From assembly GCF_001038485.1 (NCBI RefSeq), contig NZ_LDUE01000021.1, positions 1-64,000 of the forward strand: 64,000 bases of DNA, written 5' to 3'. The DNA is from Ornithinibacillus californiensis (GTDB lineage: Bacteria > Bacillota > Bacilli > Bacillales > Amphibacillaceae). Position 1 is the first letter of the stretch, and the number at the start of each line of letters is the position of its first letter. Below, piece by piece: positions 17,804 to 25,996 of the stretch. The notes under the pieces are model-generated. The model did not search any database and had not been told where the DNA came from. It saw nothing but the letters and a program-made list of their open reading frames with translations. The position numbers and the translations under genes are program-made.

Positions 17804-17992
17804 ATGGATATTGCAGCAATGTCTGTCGTGATGGCAAACAGCAAAGTTCGGTCTGGAGCTAGTTTAGCAATGGTCGCGAATATAAAAGATCTTATGCAAC
17901 AACAAGGAAATCAGTTAACAGAGATGTTATCTCAGAACATATCAAATGCTCCACATCCAACTCTTGGCAAAAGCGTGGATATTAAGCTATAA
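17804..17992 (+). CDS. YjfB-family putative motility protein
   Basis: A 62-residue protein (starts MDIAAMSVVMANSKV) matching the short YjfB family linked to motility regulons in Bacillus. An RBS (GGTGAGGAGG-like, about 17786-17797) and the sigmaD-type promoter at 17735-17759 support expression with flagellar genes; flhO/flhP lie 3-4 kb away. Molecular role unknown. Confidence 0.8.
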   Translation: MDIAAMSVVMANSKVRSGASLAMVANIKDLMQQQGNQLTEMLSQNISNAPHPTLGKSVDIKL

Positions 17993-18009
17993 AGAGCTTT
18001 TCGTTCATG

Positions 18010-18040
18010 AAAAAAATCCCCTAGCGTCTTGCTTGGGGAT
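18010..18040 (-). terminator. Terminator between YjfB and lipoprotein genes
   Basis: ATCCCCTAGC / GCTTGGGGAT stem with TTTTTTC on the minus strand and a weaker CTTTC tail on the plus strand. It mainly ends the lipoprotein transcript. Confidence 0.75.
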
Positions 18041-18055
18041 CTTTCATGTACATAA

Positions 18056-18430
18056 TTATTGATTCATATCGTCTTCTTCACCGTTTTCGGTTCCTTCAGT
18101 TGGGCCAGCACCGTTATTTTCGCCGTCTTCGCCTAGACCGTTATTCTCGCCATTTTCGTCATCTAGTAGGCCATCTTCGCCATTGTCAGTATCCAGGCCG
18201 TCATTGCCGTCCGTACCCTCTGTACCGTTGTCTAGACCGCCATCCATGCCATCATCCGTTCCGCCATTCTCAAGGTCATTATTTTGACCATTGTCATCTT
18301 CTTGATTTAACGGAGCTTCATCTCCGGCAGGATCTTCGATAGGGTCTTCCGTATCATCGTCACCACATGCAGCCATAAGTGATAATGCCAAAACAGGTGC
18401 CCCTAATTTGATTAGCCATTTTTTGTTCAT
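18056..18430 (-). CDS. Acidic, low-complexity lipoprotein (124 aa)
   Basis: A lipoprotein signal (MNKKWLIKLGAPVLALSLMAAC) gives a lipidated Cys at residue 22. The mature part is almost entirely Asp, Glu, Asn and Gly in imperfect short repeats (EDDNGQNNDLENGGTDDGMD and similar). It should be very acidic and disordered on the outer face of the membrane. Similar short acidic lipoproteins are common in salt-tolerant Bacillaceae. No function can be assigned. Confidence 0.7.
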   Translation of the reverse strand: MNKKWLIKLGAPVLALSLMAACGDDDTEDPIEDPAGDEAPLNQEDDNGQNNDLENGGTDDGMDGGLDNGTEGTDGNDGLDTDNGEDGLLDDENGENNGLGEDGENNGAGPTEGTENGEEDDMNQ

Positions 18431-18548
18431 GACATTTCCTCCTTGTAGTAATAACTTTCGGCATTAGCTTACCCCGTTTCATCAAAACTGATACGGTTAT
18501 TTTACGGAAAATTAATGTATTGTAATTGCTGCAGCGGGAAAAACAAAT

Positions 18549-18583
18549 AAAAAATGCCACCATTGAAATGGTAGCATTCCCTA
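18549..18583 (-). terminator. fabZ terminator
   Basis: ATGCTACCATT / AATGGTGGCAT stem followed by TTTTTTA on the minus strand, directly after the fabZ stop. Confidence 0.85.
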
Positions 18584-18584
18584 A

Positions 18585-19004
18585 TTATTTAATCGCAAAT
18601 GTAATTTCCGCTTCACAAGCAAGTTCGCCATCTACTGTCGCTGTCCCTTTTCCTTTTCCAATAGGGCCTTTGACACGGATGATTTCTACTTCTAGTTTCA
18701 GTTGATCACCAGGTTTGACTTGGCGCTTAAAACGACATTTATCAATACCAGCTAGGAATCCAATTTTTCCACGATTTTCTTCTTTTCCTAACATAGCAAT
18801 TGCCCCTGTTTGAGCAAGAGCTTCTACGATGAGAACTCCTGGCATTACAGGGTAATCTGGGAAATGGCCTTGGAAAAATGGCTCATTTACTGACACGTTT
18901 TTTAAAGCAACAACACGTTGCCCTTCTTCTACTTCTAATACCTTGTCCACTAATAAAAATGGATAACGGTGTGGGATTGTATTTTTGATTTCATTAATAT
19001 CCAA
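18585..19004 (-). CDS. fabZ: 3-hydroxyacyl-ACP dehydratase FabZ
   Basis: A 139-residue hot-dog-fold enzyme that dehydrates 3-hydroxyacyl-ACP in fatty acid elongation. The family start ([17 protein letters not shown]) and catalytic segment [20 protein letters not shown], with active-site His and Glu, are intact. Length is standard. Its position near flhO/flhP and mbl matches B. subtilis. It has its own terminator. Confidence 0.97.
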   Translation of the reverse strand: MDINEIKNTIPHRYPFLLVDKVLEVEEGQRVVALKNVSVNEPFFQGHFPDYPVMPGVLIVEALAQTGAIAMLGKEENRGKIGFLAGIDKCRFKRQVKPGDQLKLEVEIIRVKGPIGKGKGTATVDGELACEAEITFAIK

Positions 19005-19050
19005 GATTAGCGCTCCTTTATATGTATCTTTTTTCTTATTATAACAGAGA

Positions 19051-19575
19051 TTAACTATTTATATAATCCATTGCCTTTTGCAAATAATTCTTTAAAGGTT
19101 TACTGGTATCTACAATCAAGAAAGGGTGATTGAGTGGTCGTTTACTATTTTCCAGTGTACTTCGAAAGACAACTTCCGAACTGACTTTGCTGATTTGACT
19201 CTGCATAGTTTCTCTGCTTTTTAATCGTTGATTAATTTGATCATAATCATCTAAATAGCATTCGATATATTTATATTTAGCGCCATATTTGTCCGCTAGT
19301 GCCTCTCCCTTTTCAATCATAACTGGATACAAGCAAGGGCTATCTAGAATGGTGCTATTCCCTAAGGCTAGATTAGCATCAACTAGAGACCAATCGATAT
19401 TGTAAGCTACCTTTCCAGCTTGCTGGGGGTTGATTTCCGGCATTTCTTCAAGCAAAGCCGATTTAACGACATCATGATCAACGAGCACAACAACTGTCTG
19501 AGCGGCAATTTCGCGTGCTAACGTTGATTTACCTGAACCAGGAAAGCCTGACATTTGGAGAAAGAACATGTACAT
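19051..19575 (-). CDS. P-loop kinase-like ATPase (AAA_33 type)
   Basis: A 174-residue protein with a Walker A motif near the N-terminus ([14 protein letters not shown]), a DHD segment ([16 protein letters not shown]) and an arginine-rich lid (INQRLKSRE), as in small nucleotide/sugar kinases. MFFLQMSGF may be the true start, because GAGGT precedes the second Met. Substrate unknown. Monocistronic between fabZ and the EpuA-like gene. Confidence 0.75.
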   Translation of the reverse strand: MYMFFLQMSGFPGSGKSTLAREIAAQTVVVLVDHDVVKSALLEEMPEINPQQAGKVAYNIDWSLVDANLALGNSTILDSPCLYPVMIEKGEALADKYGAKYKYIECYLDDYDQINQRLKSRETMQSQISKVSSEVVFRSTLENSKRPLNHPFLIVDTSKPLKNYLQKAMDYINS

Positions 19576-19673
19576 ACCTCATTTCAACATCCTTTCTCCA
19601 TTATTTCTACGCTATATTCGCGAAATCCTGCTACGTCATTAATCTGTTATATTTTCTTAATATTTTTTCCATA

Positions 19674-19705
19674 AAAAAACCTGCACTCTTCTAATGTACA
19701 GGTTG
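19674..19705 (-). terminator. Terminator of the EpuA-like gene
   Basis: CCTGTAC / GTGCAGG stem followed on the minus strand by a run of seven T residues. Confidence 0.75.
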
Positions 19706-19710
19706 ATTAA

Positions 19711-20190
19711 CTATTCTGCTTTAAAGATAATATCAATAATATGCTGCCACGTTTCCCATTCCAATGCATCACTTGGTTCACCTTCACCAAGCCCACCATA
19801 ACCAAACATTAATCCGTAACCTAATGCAAGGACACATAATCCCGAAACAATAACTAGACGCAGCCAAATTGGGAAAATACGTAATCTTGGCTTTTTATTC
19901 TTACGTTTTTCTATTTTTTGCTGTTTCTTTTGTAGTTTTCTCGTTTGCTTGAGCGTTTCGGTCATTTCCATTTCCGCACTAGCAGATCTTCTTCTACGTT
20001 GCTCTTTTTCTGGTGAAAGTTCTTTACTGGAAGACGTATCTTCTTTACGCACCGATGGCTTCGCTTCGCTTTCAGAAGAACGTTTATCAGGACGTTTGTC
20101 TTCTGTCGATGCTTCTACACGCAATCTTCTCGTACGAGTCTCTTCCTTTGTTTTTTCAAATTGGTTTGTTGGGCTCATAACTTGGTTCAC
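19711..20190 (-). CDS. EpuA-family membrane protein (often labelled RNA polymerase subunit beta)
   Basis: A 159-residue protein. The first 105 residues are charged, disordered and rich in Arg, Ser and Glu. One membrane helix (about 108-128: WLRLVIVSGLCVLALGYGLMF) and the family signature GYGGLGEGEPSDALEWETWQHIIDII follow. The signature is the EpuA domain. Database labels as RNA polymerase beta appear to be a transferred misnomer; no catalytic polymerase motif is present. It lies next to flhP, as in related genomes. Function not established. Confidence 0.75.
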   Translation of the reverse strand: MNQVMSPTNQFEKTKEETRTRRLRVEASTEDKRPDKRSSESEAKPSVRKEDTSSSKELSPEKEQRRRRSASAEMEMTETLKQTRKLQKKQQKIEKRKNKKPRLRIFPIWLRLVIVSGLCVLALGYGLMFGYGGLGEGEPSDALEWETWQHIIDIIFKAE

Positions 20191-20304
20191 CTGTTTCCAT
20201 ACATTTCATTCTTCTTCTACTATAAGATAAAAGTTAGACAATCGTCAATCATCTTTTAGGCAGATCGGAAAGAATATATCTTTTTACCTAATAAGAAAAA
20301 TTAA

Positions 20305-20336
20305 CACATTCGCAAATGCGAATGTGAGTTTTTTTA
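20305..20336 (-). terminator. Terminator of flhO-flhP
   Basis: CACATTCGC / GCGAATGTG perfect stem with four-base loop and flanking T-rich tracts on both strands. Confidence 0.8.
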
Positions 20337-20340
20337 AAAT

Positions 20341-21156
20341 TTAAGAACGTAATTGGTTAATTAATCCCAACATCTGGTCACCCATGGAAATGGTACGTGC
20401 ATTAAATTGGTAAGACCGTTGTGCATTGATTAAGTCGGTTAATTCTTTCCCCATATTTACATTCGATGTTTCTAGTGATCCACTTTTTAATGACGCTGTG
20501 ACGCCTTGAATAATCTCGGCTTGGTTGTACCCTGCAACATCTGGTAGACGGAAATTATTATTGCCTGTTGCTTCTAAAAATCTTGGGCGAACTGCTTCAA
20601 CGACTGCTAATTGACCAACAACCTCTGTGTCATTACCACGTCTTACAGTAATTTGCCCATTATCTGCAACTTGCAAATCGGTAAAGCCATCTTCAAAAAT
20701 AATTTGGCCGCTCGCACCTAAAACAGGATCACCATCTTTTGTTGTTAGCATCACTTGATTGTTTTCTAGTGGACTTAAATAAAAGGATCCATCTCTTGTG
20801 TAACGTGTTTCGGTCACATTATTTTCGGTTACCGAAACTTGGAATAAATGATTCGGCTGTAAAAATGCAATATCAAGCGCACGGCCTGTTTCTTGTAACG
20901 CACCCTGGGATAAGTCAATATTGATAGAGACAAGCTTTGCACCTGAACCTACACGTACCCCATCCGGAGTAAGTCTGCCTTCTGCATTAGCTGGATCATC
21001 CATATTATTGATTTGCTGGAATAGTAATGAAGCAAAATCCGCTTGTCTTGCTTTATATCCAGTTGTTTGGCTGTTCGCTAGATTATTACCAATCAAATCC
21101 ATCTTTTGTTGGAGTTGATTCATCGTAACTGATGCTTGAATCATGGATCTAGACAT
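20341..21156 (-). CDS. flhP: Flagellar hook-basal body protein FlhP
   Basis: A 271-residue rod protein of the FlgG/FlgF family. The N-terminal motif (MDLIGNNLANSQTTGYKARQADF) and C-terminal motif (SNVNMGKELTDLINAQRSYQFNARTI) form the coiled core. A variable domain sits between. It follows flhO by 33 bp as in B. subtilis, where both are sigmaD dependent. It is exported through the flagellar apparatus to build the distal rod. Confidence 0.93.
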   Translation of the reverse strand: MSRSMIQASVTMNQLQQKMDLIGNNLANSQTTGYKARQADFASLLFQQINNMDDPANAEGRLTPDGVRVGSGAKLVSINIDLSQGALQETGRALDIAFLQPNHLFQVSVTENNVTETRYTRDGSFYLSPLENNQVMLTTKDGDPVLGASGQIIFEDGFTDLQVADNGQITVRRGNDTEVVGQLAVVEAVRPRFLEATGNNNFRLPDVAGYNQAEIIQGVTASLKSGSLETSNVNMGKELTDLINAQRSYQFNARTISMGDQMLGLINQLRS

Positions 21157-21189
21157 GGCGGTTCCTCCTCTTTAAATAACTACTTTCCA

Positions 21190-21993
21190 TTATCCAATAC
21201 GCCCAATTTCAGACACTGCTTTACCCATGCTTTCATCATAAGCTTTTAAAACTCGTTGGTTCATTTCAAAGCTACGATAGGACTCCATCATTTGGGTCAT
21301 TGTTTGCGCTGCATCCACATTGGACTGTTCTAAAAATCCTTGTTGTACGGTAAACGTCACACCTGCTGGAATAGCTCCCCCTTCCCCGCTAAGCAATCCA
21401 TTACCTTCTTTTTCTAATTGATTCGCATCTGCCGTGTAAGCTATTCCTAGTGGGATTGCTTGTCCGCCCACTTGAAGTAAACCGTCTGGATTCACGTTGA
21501 ATTCCATTCCGTTTGTTTGGATCGGATTACCAGCTTGGTCTAAGACATAGTAGCCCTGAGTCGTGACAAGGAAGCCCTGTCCATCGACTGTGAAATTACC
21601 GTTTCTTGTATAACGTGGTTCCCCGTTTTCATTTTGCACCGTGAAAAAGATGCTTCCGGTTTCATCCGGGAAAGCCCCATCAATTAGAGCAAGGTCTGTG
21701 GATACACCAGTATCTTTAAGGGAACCTTGCACAAAATTCGGTACATATTCTTGAACATAAACACCAGTATTTATTGAACCAATTGGATTTTGAACCGGTA
21801 AGTTTTTCGGTTGTTTCGTTGGGATAGTGTTCGCTCCCATTTGATACATGAGCATTTCAGGAAACGCACGTAATGTCGCTTGATCTGCTTTGTATCCTGG
21901 TGTGTTCGCATTCGCAATATTATTTGAAAGTGATTCCTGTTGACGTTGCATCGCCAGCATTCCACTAGCTGCCGTATAAAAACCTCTTAGCAT
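21190..21993 (-). CDS. flhO: Flagellar hook-basal body protein FlhO
   Basis: A 267-residue paralogue of FlhP. The N-terminal rod motif is LSNNIANANTPGYKADQAT and the C-terminal one SNVDAAQTMTQMMESYRSFEMNQRVLKAY. It sits between mbl and flhP in the conserved order mbl-flhO-flhP. The next upstream gene, mbl, is 28 bp away, so read-through is plausible. Confidence 0.93.
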   Translation of the reverse strand: MLRGFYTAASGMLAMQRQQESLSNNIANANTPGYKADQATLRAFPEMLMYQMGANTIPTKQPKNLPVQNPIGSINTGVYVQEYVPNFVQGSLKDTGVSTDLALIDGAFPDETGSIFFTVQNENGEPRYTRNGNFTVDGQGFLVTTQGYYVLDQAGNPIQTNGMEFNVNPDGLLQVGGQAIPLGIAYTADANQLEKEGNGLLSGEGGAIPAGVTFTVQQGFLEQSNVDAAQTMTQMMESYRSFEMNQRVLKAYDESMGKAVSEIGRIG

Positions 21994-22021
21994 TACAATA
22001 CGCCTCCCCTTTGCTTATTTA

Positions 22022-23023
22022 TTAGACGATTCTTCTGCGTTCTATTTTATCAATATTCTCAAGCATAATTCCTGTTCCTTTTGCCACACAATGCATTGGC
22101 TCTTCAGCAAGGAATACAGGTACTTTTAATTCTTCTGCTAGTAATTGGTCAATACCATGGATTAGTGCGCCACCGCCAGTTAGAATAACCCCGCGGTCGA
22201 TAATATCTGCTGATAGTTCAGGTGGTGTACGTTCCAGAACAGTCTTGGCACCTTGAACAATCATATACACTGACTCACGAAGTGCCTCTTCAATTTCCTC
22301 GGAGTAAACCGTAATCGTACGTGGTAGTCCAGAAACCATATCACGGCCACGAATATCCATCTCTTCATTACGTGCACCTTGAAATACAGTTGCGATATTA
22401 ATTTTAATATCTTCCGCTGTGCGCTCTCCAATTAGAAGCTTATACTTACGCTTTATGTACTGAAGAATTTCCACATCAAATTTATCCCCGGCCATTTTGA
22501 TGGATTCACTTGTAACGATATCCCCCATGGAAAGAACAGCTACATCCGTAGTCCCTCCACCGATATCTACAACCATGTTTCCACTAGGCTGATAAATTTC
22601 CATGCCAGCACCAACTGCTGCTACCTTTGGCTCTTCTTCTAAGTATACTTTTTTACCGCCAGATTTCTCCGCCGCTTCCTTGATTGCCTTTTGCTCCACC
22701 TTTGTAATATTTGTCGGGCAGCAAATCAGCATTCTAGGCTTCGAAAGAAATCCTTTCACATTAATTTTATTTATAAAATGTCTTAACATCGCTTCTGTCA
22801 CATCAAAGTCAGCAATAACGCCATCTTTCAAAGGGCGAATTGCTTCAATATTTCCTGGTGTTCGTCCAACCATACGACGTGCAGCTTCTCCAACCTCAAG
22901 CACTCTGCCAGTGTTGCGATCCATTGCTACTACAGATGGTTCATTAAGTACAATCCCTTTACCTTTAACATGAATCAACACATTAGCAGTCCCAAGGTCA
23001 ATCCCAATATCCCTAGAAAACAT
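22022..23023 (-). CDS. mbl: Rod-shape-determining actin homologue Mbl
   Basis: A 333-residue MreB-family actin. Visible motifs: phosphate-1 loop IDLGTANVLIH, phosphate-2 DIGGGTTDVAVLS and adenosine loop GVILTGGGALIHGID. The start at 23023 follows a strong RBS (GGAGG) and gives exactly the B. subtilis Mbl length; a longer open frame to 23071 is not needed. Mbl filaments direct lateral-wall synthesis. In B. subtilis spoIIID lies directly upstream; here a NERD gene and two arrays intervene. Confidence 0.95.
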   Translation of the reverse strand: MFSRDIGIDLGTANVLIHVKGKGIVLNEPSVVAMDRNTGRVLEVGEAARRMVGRTPGNIEAIRPLKDGVIADFDVTEAMLRHFINKINVKGFLSKPRMLICCPTNITKVEQKAIKEAAEKSGGKKVYLEEEPKVAAVGAGMEIYQPSGNMVVDIGGGTTDVAVLSMGDIVTSESIKMAGDKFDVEILQYIKRKYKLLIGERTAEDIKINIATVFQGARNEEMDIRGRDMVSGLPRTITVYSEEIEEALRESVYMIVQGAKTVLERTPPELSADIIDRGVILTGGGALIHGIDQLLAEELKVPVFLAEEPMHCVAKGTGIMLENIDKIERRRIV

Positions 23024-23215
23024 CATAATCCTCCTCGAATAAAACGTTCCGCACCTGTTTAATAAACACAATGCTCCTTATACAATATAATACCACAACA
23101 TTCTACAAAAAACTGCAATTTAGGAAAAAAGGAGGATAAATTTGTTTAGGGGTTGGGGGGATGGGGTATAGGGTTAGGTTGGCTTCGTTTTGATTGCTTG
23201 TGTTGTAGGTAGAAC

Positions 23216-23402
23216 GGTTGATGTTGGGTGGGTATTGGTTCTCGAGGAACGGTTGATGTTGAGTGGCTTTTGGTTGATGTTCTCGTGGAACGGTTGATGT
23301 TTTTGGAATACGGTTGATATGACGATTATCTTGGTTGATGTTCGCATGAATTCGGTTGATATGCTACTCCTTTTGGTTGATGCACCTGCCAATTCGGTTG
23401 AT
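23216..23402 (+). repeat. GGTTGAT array 3 (about 9 units)
   Basis: GGTTGAT begins at 23216, 23251, 23272, 23292, 23312, 23333, 23354, 23375 and 23396. A degenerate GGTTCTC sits at 23236. Regular spacing is 20-21 bp; a 15-bp step before 23251 breaks phase once. It lies between divergent mbl and the NERD gene. Confidence 0.9.
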
Positions 23403-23519
23403 ACCCGTTCAAAATGAGGCAGTAACCTGACATCAATACTAAAGTTTCCACAAATAAAAAGAGGATTTTATCTATTTTTGTAGAATATTATGGTGAACCA
23501 ATTTAAAGGAGTGATTTGT

Positions 23520-24557
23520 TTGAGTAGTAAAGTACAACTATTTCGGACAAAGCCGTACATTATACTTTGTTACGAGGCTTTGTTTCGGCAATTAAAACCG
23601 CAATATAGAAAAAACCAAATTTTATTGAACGAGTATTACAATCACCAGGCAGGTTTTCAAGGTGAAAAATACTCCGATTACACCGTATCCATTTTCCCTC
23701 ACAAGGATGCCTACATTTATCAAGGAATCCGATTGAAAAACGGTCCTTACTTCTTCCAAATTGATACCCTTATTGTAGCGAAAACTTTTATCCTAATCTT
23801 AGAAATTAAACATTGGAAAAGTGAAATTGAGTATGATTCCAATACCCATCAAACAACACAAAATTCAGATGACAAAAGAAAGGCTTTCAGAAGTCCAATT
23901 CTACAAGCAAACAATCAAAAGATGCAGCTAACTTCCTGGCTTCAAAAACGCCACTTCCCTAACCTCCCTATTGAAACAATTGCAATCCTCAGTAACCCAG
24001 CTACTATTCTCACTTATAAAGGTGAGTCGGAGGAATTTCATCATAAATTTATACATCTCGATCATTTACCGGCCATCTTGGAACAGCATTATGCAAATTA
24101 CACGAGACCCTATTTGGATCATGGAAGTATGAACAAATTAAATAATGCATTGTTAAAAAATCACACACCTCATAAACCAGACTTAATCAAACAATTCGGA
24201 ATCACTAACGACCATCTCATAAAGGGTATAGAATGTAACGATTGTTCTTATTCTCCATTAATATATAAAAAACGAAAATGGTATTGCTCGAATTGTGATA
24301 AGTTTAGTGAAACAGCACACGTTCAAAAAATACTGGATTACTTCCTCCTGATTAACCCCATGATTACTAACAAAGCGTGCAGAGAATTGCTACTAGTGGA
24401 ATCCCCTCGAGTTGTTTATCGCTTATTGAATTCAATGAACTTAAGATATACCGGTAACAATAGTGCACGTAAATATTTTGCTCCGCGGCTGGATGAGTAT
24501 CCTCAGGATTATACGTTGCCAAGTAAGAGTAAATCTGTTTTTAGTAGCCTTTTTTAG
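23520..24557 (+). CDS. NERD-domain (nuclease-related) protein with zinc ribbon
   Basis: About 345 residues. TTG 23520 is preferred because AAGGAG lies eight bases upstream; ATG 23490 has no RBS. The NERD domain (about 35-150) shows GFQGEKYSDYTVS, FFQIDTLIV and ILEIKHWKSE, the D and ExK pattern of the PD-(D/E)xK-like fold. Residues about 235-265 contain CxxC...CSNC (CNDCSYSP ... WYCSNC), a probable zinc ribbon. The C-terminus has a basic tail. NERD proteins are thought to act on nucleic acids, but function is not established. It interrupts the spoIIID-mbl neighbourhood and is bracketed by arrays 3 and 4. Confidence 0.8.
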   Translation: MSSKVQLFRTKPYIILCYEALFRQLKPQYRKNQILLNEYYNHQAGFQGEKYSDYTVSIFPHKDAYIYQGIRLKNGPYFFQIDTLIVAKTFILILEIKHWKSEIEYDSNTHQTTQNSDDKRKAFRSPILQANNQKMQLTSWLQKRHFPNLPIETIAILSNPATILTYKGESEEFHHKFIHLDHLPAILEQHYANYTRPYLDHGSMNKLNNALLKNHTPHKPDLIKQFGITNDHLIKGIECNDCSYSPLIYKKRKWYCSNCDKFSETAHVQKILDYFLLINPMITNKACRELLLVESPRVVYRLLNSMNLRYTGNNSARKYFAPRLDEYPQDYTLPSKSKSVFSSLF

Positions 24558-24584
24558 TTGCATCAGTTGAGGTGTGGAGAGTTT

Positions 24585-24755
24585 GGTTGATATTTGGATG
24601 ATTTCGGTTGATATTTTTACAGATTGGTTGATATATTGCAAAATTCGGTTGATGTTTTATAAAAACGGTTGATATTTTTGTTTTTCGGTTGATAATCATT
24701 AATAACGGTTGATAGCATACTGTTTTTGGTTGATACCCCACTGAAAACGGTTGAT
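24585..24755 (+). repeat. GGTTGAT array 4 (9 units)
   Basis: GGTTGAT begins at 24585, 24606, 24626, 24647, 24667, 24687, 24707, 24728 and 24749 (spacing 20-21 bp, no gaps). The A-rich/T-rich alternation is clear: AAAAAC at 24667, TTTTTC at 24687, AATAAC at 24707, TTTTT at 24728, GAAAAC at 24749. It starts within 30 bp of the NERD gene stop. Confidence 0.92.
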
Positions 24756-24860
24756 GGGTCACGCGCCGGACATATGTCTACTGCTTTGGGCTCACATCCC
24801 ACTTCAAAAACAGTTGCTAGTCCGCCCGCCCGATGCACACCATCCCAACACCACAAAAAA

Positions 24861-24891
24861 ACGCACCCCCAATACCAGGTGCGTTTTTACC
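24861..24891. terminator. Two-way terminator between NERD gene/array 4 and spoIIID
   Basis: ACGCACC / GGTGCGT stem with an A-run before it and TTTTT after it. Confidence 0.75.
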
Positions 24892-24991
24892 TCCATACCT
24901 CCCGTGTAGAGATTTTGAACTGTTAACCGTCACCAAACTAAGTACTTCTCTACCACTCACCTCCTTAAGAGGATAATGATATTGCTGGCAC

Positions 24992-25267
24992 TTACCTTAC
25001 TGTTGTTGCGTTCACTTCGTCGGAGGTTTTATACTTTTTACGGGTTGCTTCTCCACCGCGCAGGTGTCGGATGGATTTGTGGTACTCTAGAATTTCTTTT
25101 ACCTTTAGAGCTAATTCGGGATTAATCTCTGGTAATCGTTCGGTTAAATCTTTATGGACTGTGCTTTTGGAAACACCAAATTCTTTTGCTATCACTCGGA
25201 CGGTTTTCCTCGTTTCGACAATATGTTCACCAATCCTGATAGTTCTTTCTTTGATGTAATCGTGCAC
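24992..25267 (-). CDS. spoIIID: Stage III sporulation transcription factor SpoIIID
   Basis: A 91-residue DNA-binding protein. Helix-turn-helix: VRVIAKEFGVSKSTVHKDL (about 24-42), followed by the basic C-terminal helix used by SpoIIID for extra DNA contact (RHLRGGEATRKKYK). Length is close to the B. subtilis protein. It acts in the mother cell, activating and repressing sigmaE/sigmaK genes. Confidence 0.96.
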   Translation of the reverse strand: MHDYIKERTIRIGEHIVETRKTVRVIAKEFGVSKSTVHKDLTERLPEINPELALKVKEILEYHKSIRHLRGGEATRKKYKTSDEVNATTVR

Positions 25268-25712
25268 ACCGTTCGCCTCCCTATGTTGAATATTTCTGAG
25301 GTGTCAGACGAGACTAGGTGATTCGAAAAATGAAAGTTTCATATTTTCGAGTGCCACCTCTACTAACAGCAAAAGTGGATTTTCAGTGGCTTGTTTAGTT
25401 AGGATATTTTTGGAGTTGAGTTACATATTAGGATTTTTTTTACAAAAAGGGTATATAAAAAACGGCGTTGGTAAAGTGCGTTAGTAATCATATGCTATGG
25501 ATGTTGGTTTTTAAGGAATATGTAATCAAGCAAAATCGATGCGTTCATGAAGAGCCACATAAGCTCTCACCTCAGACTTACTGAATGCTTGGTTTGTAAC
25601 ATTTTATTACCGGAGTGGCTAGATTATGATTAAAATTCGATGGAATCACTTGAGGGACAAGATGTTTTTTTTTATTTTATTTTGAATTTTTCTTCACATG
25701 ACCTTTAACAGG
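25268..25712. other. Intergenic region upstream of spoIIID
   Basis: About 445 bp with no open frame, tRNA or array that I can support. It should contain the spoIIID promoter. A terminator for the peptide gene marks its right edge. Confidence 0.4.
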
Positions 25713-25764
25713 CAAAAAAATAACCAAAAGTTCTATACAGTATATGCATAGGCCTTTTGGTTTT
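25713..25764 (-). terminator. Terminator after the candidate signalling peptide gene
   Basis: AACCAAAAGGCC...CTTTTGGTTA stem followed on the minus strand by TTTTTTTG, 40 bp after the peptide gene stop. Confidence 0.8.
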
Positions 25765-25804
25765 ATATGAAAGGATTCAAGTTTATTCAGTTGGTAAGAC
25801 CATA

Positions 25805-25930
25805 TTAATTTATATCATCTAAATCACCGTACTCAGGATCAGCTAAAAACATGCTTGCAGGTTGAATGATGGTGAAGAGTACTACAAAACCTAAAAACAT
25901 TGAGAAAGCAAAAGTTTTGAACTTCTTCAT
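25805..25930 (-). CDS. 41-residue exported peptide, candidate AimP/Phr-like pheromone precursor
   Basis: ATG 25930 follows a strong RBS (GGAGAGGAGG). The peptide has a basic start and hydrophobic signal (MKKFKTFAFSMFLGFVVLFT, then IIQPASMFLA), then a short acidic tail, ADPEYGDLDDIN. This is the layout of Phr/AimP pro-peptides: export signal plus a C-terminal segment cut to an oligopeptide. It lies 66 bp downstream of the AimR-like receptor gene on the same strand, as aimP follows aimR in phages. I cannot tell the mature peptide; it does not resemble known xxxRGA arbitrium peptides. The function is inferred. Confidence 0.65.
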   Translation of the reverse strand: MKKFKTFAFSMFLGFVVLFTIIQPASMFLADPEYGDLDDIN

Positions 25931-25996
25931 ATTATTCCTCCTCTCCTTATTGACATAAGAGCATTTTTAAACTTGAATCCTATCATAACGAGTGAA

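Noticed and set aside
19711-20190. RNA polymerase beta subunit
   Set aside because: A common database label for EpuA-like proteins; the protein has one membrane helix and no polymerase motifs.
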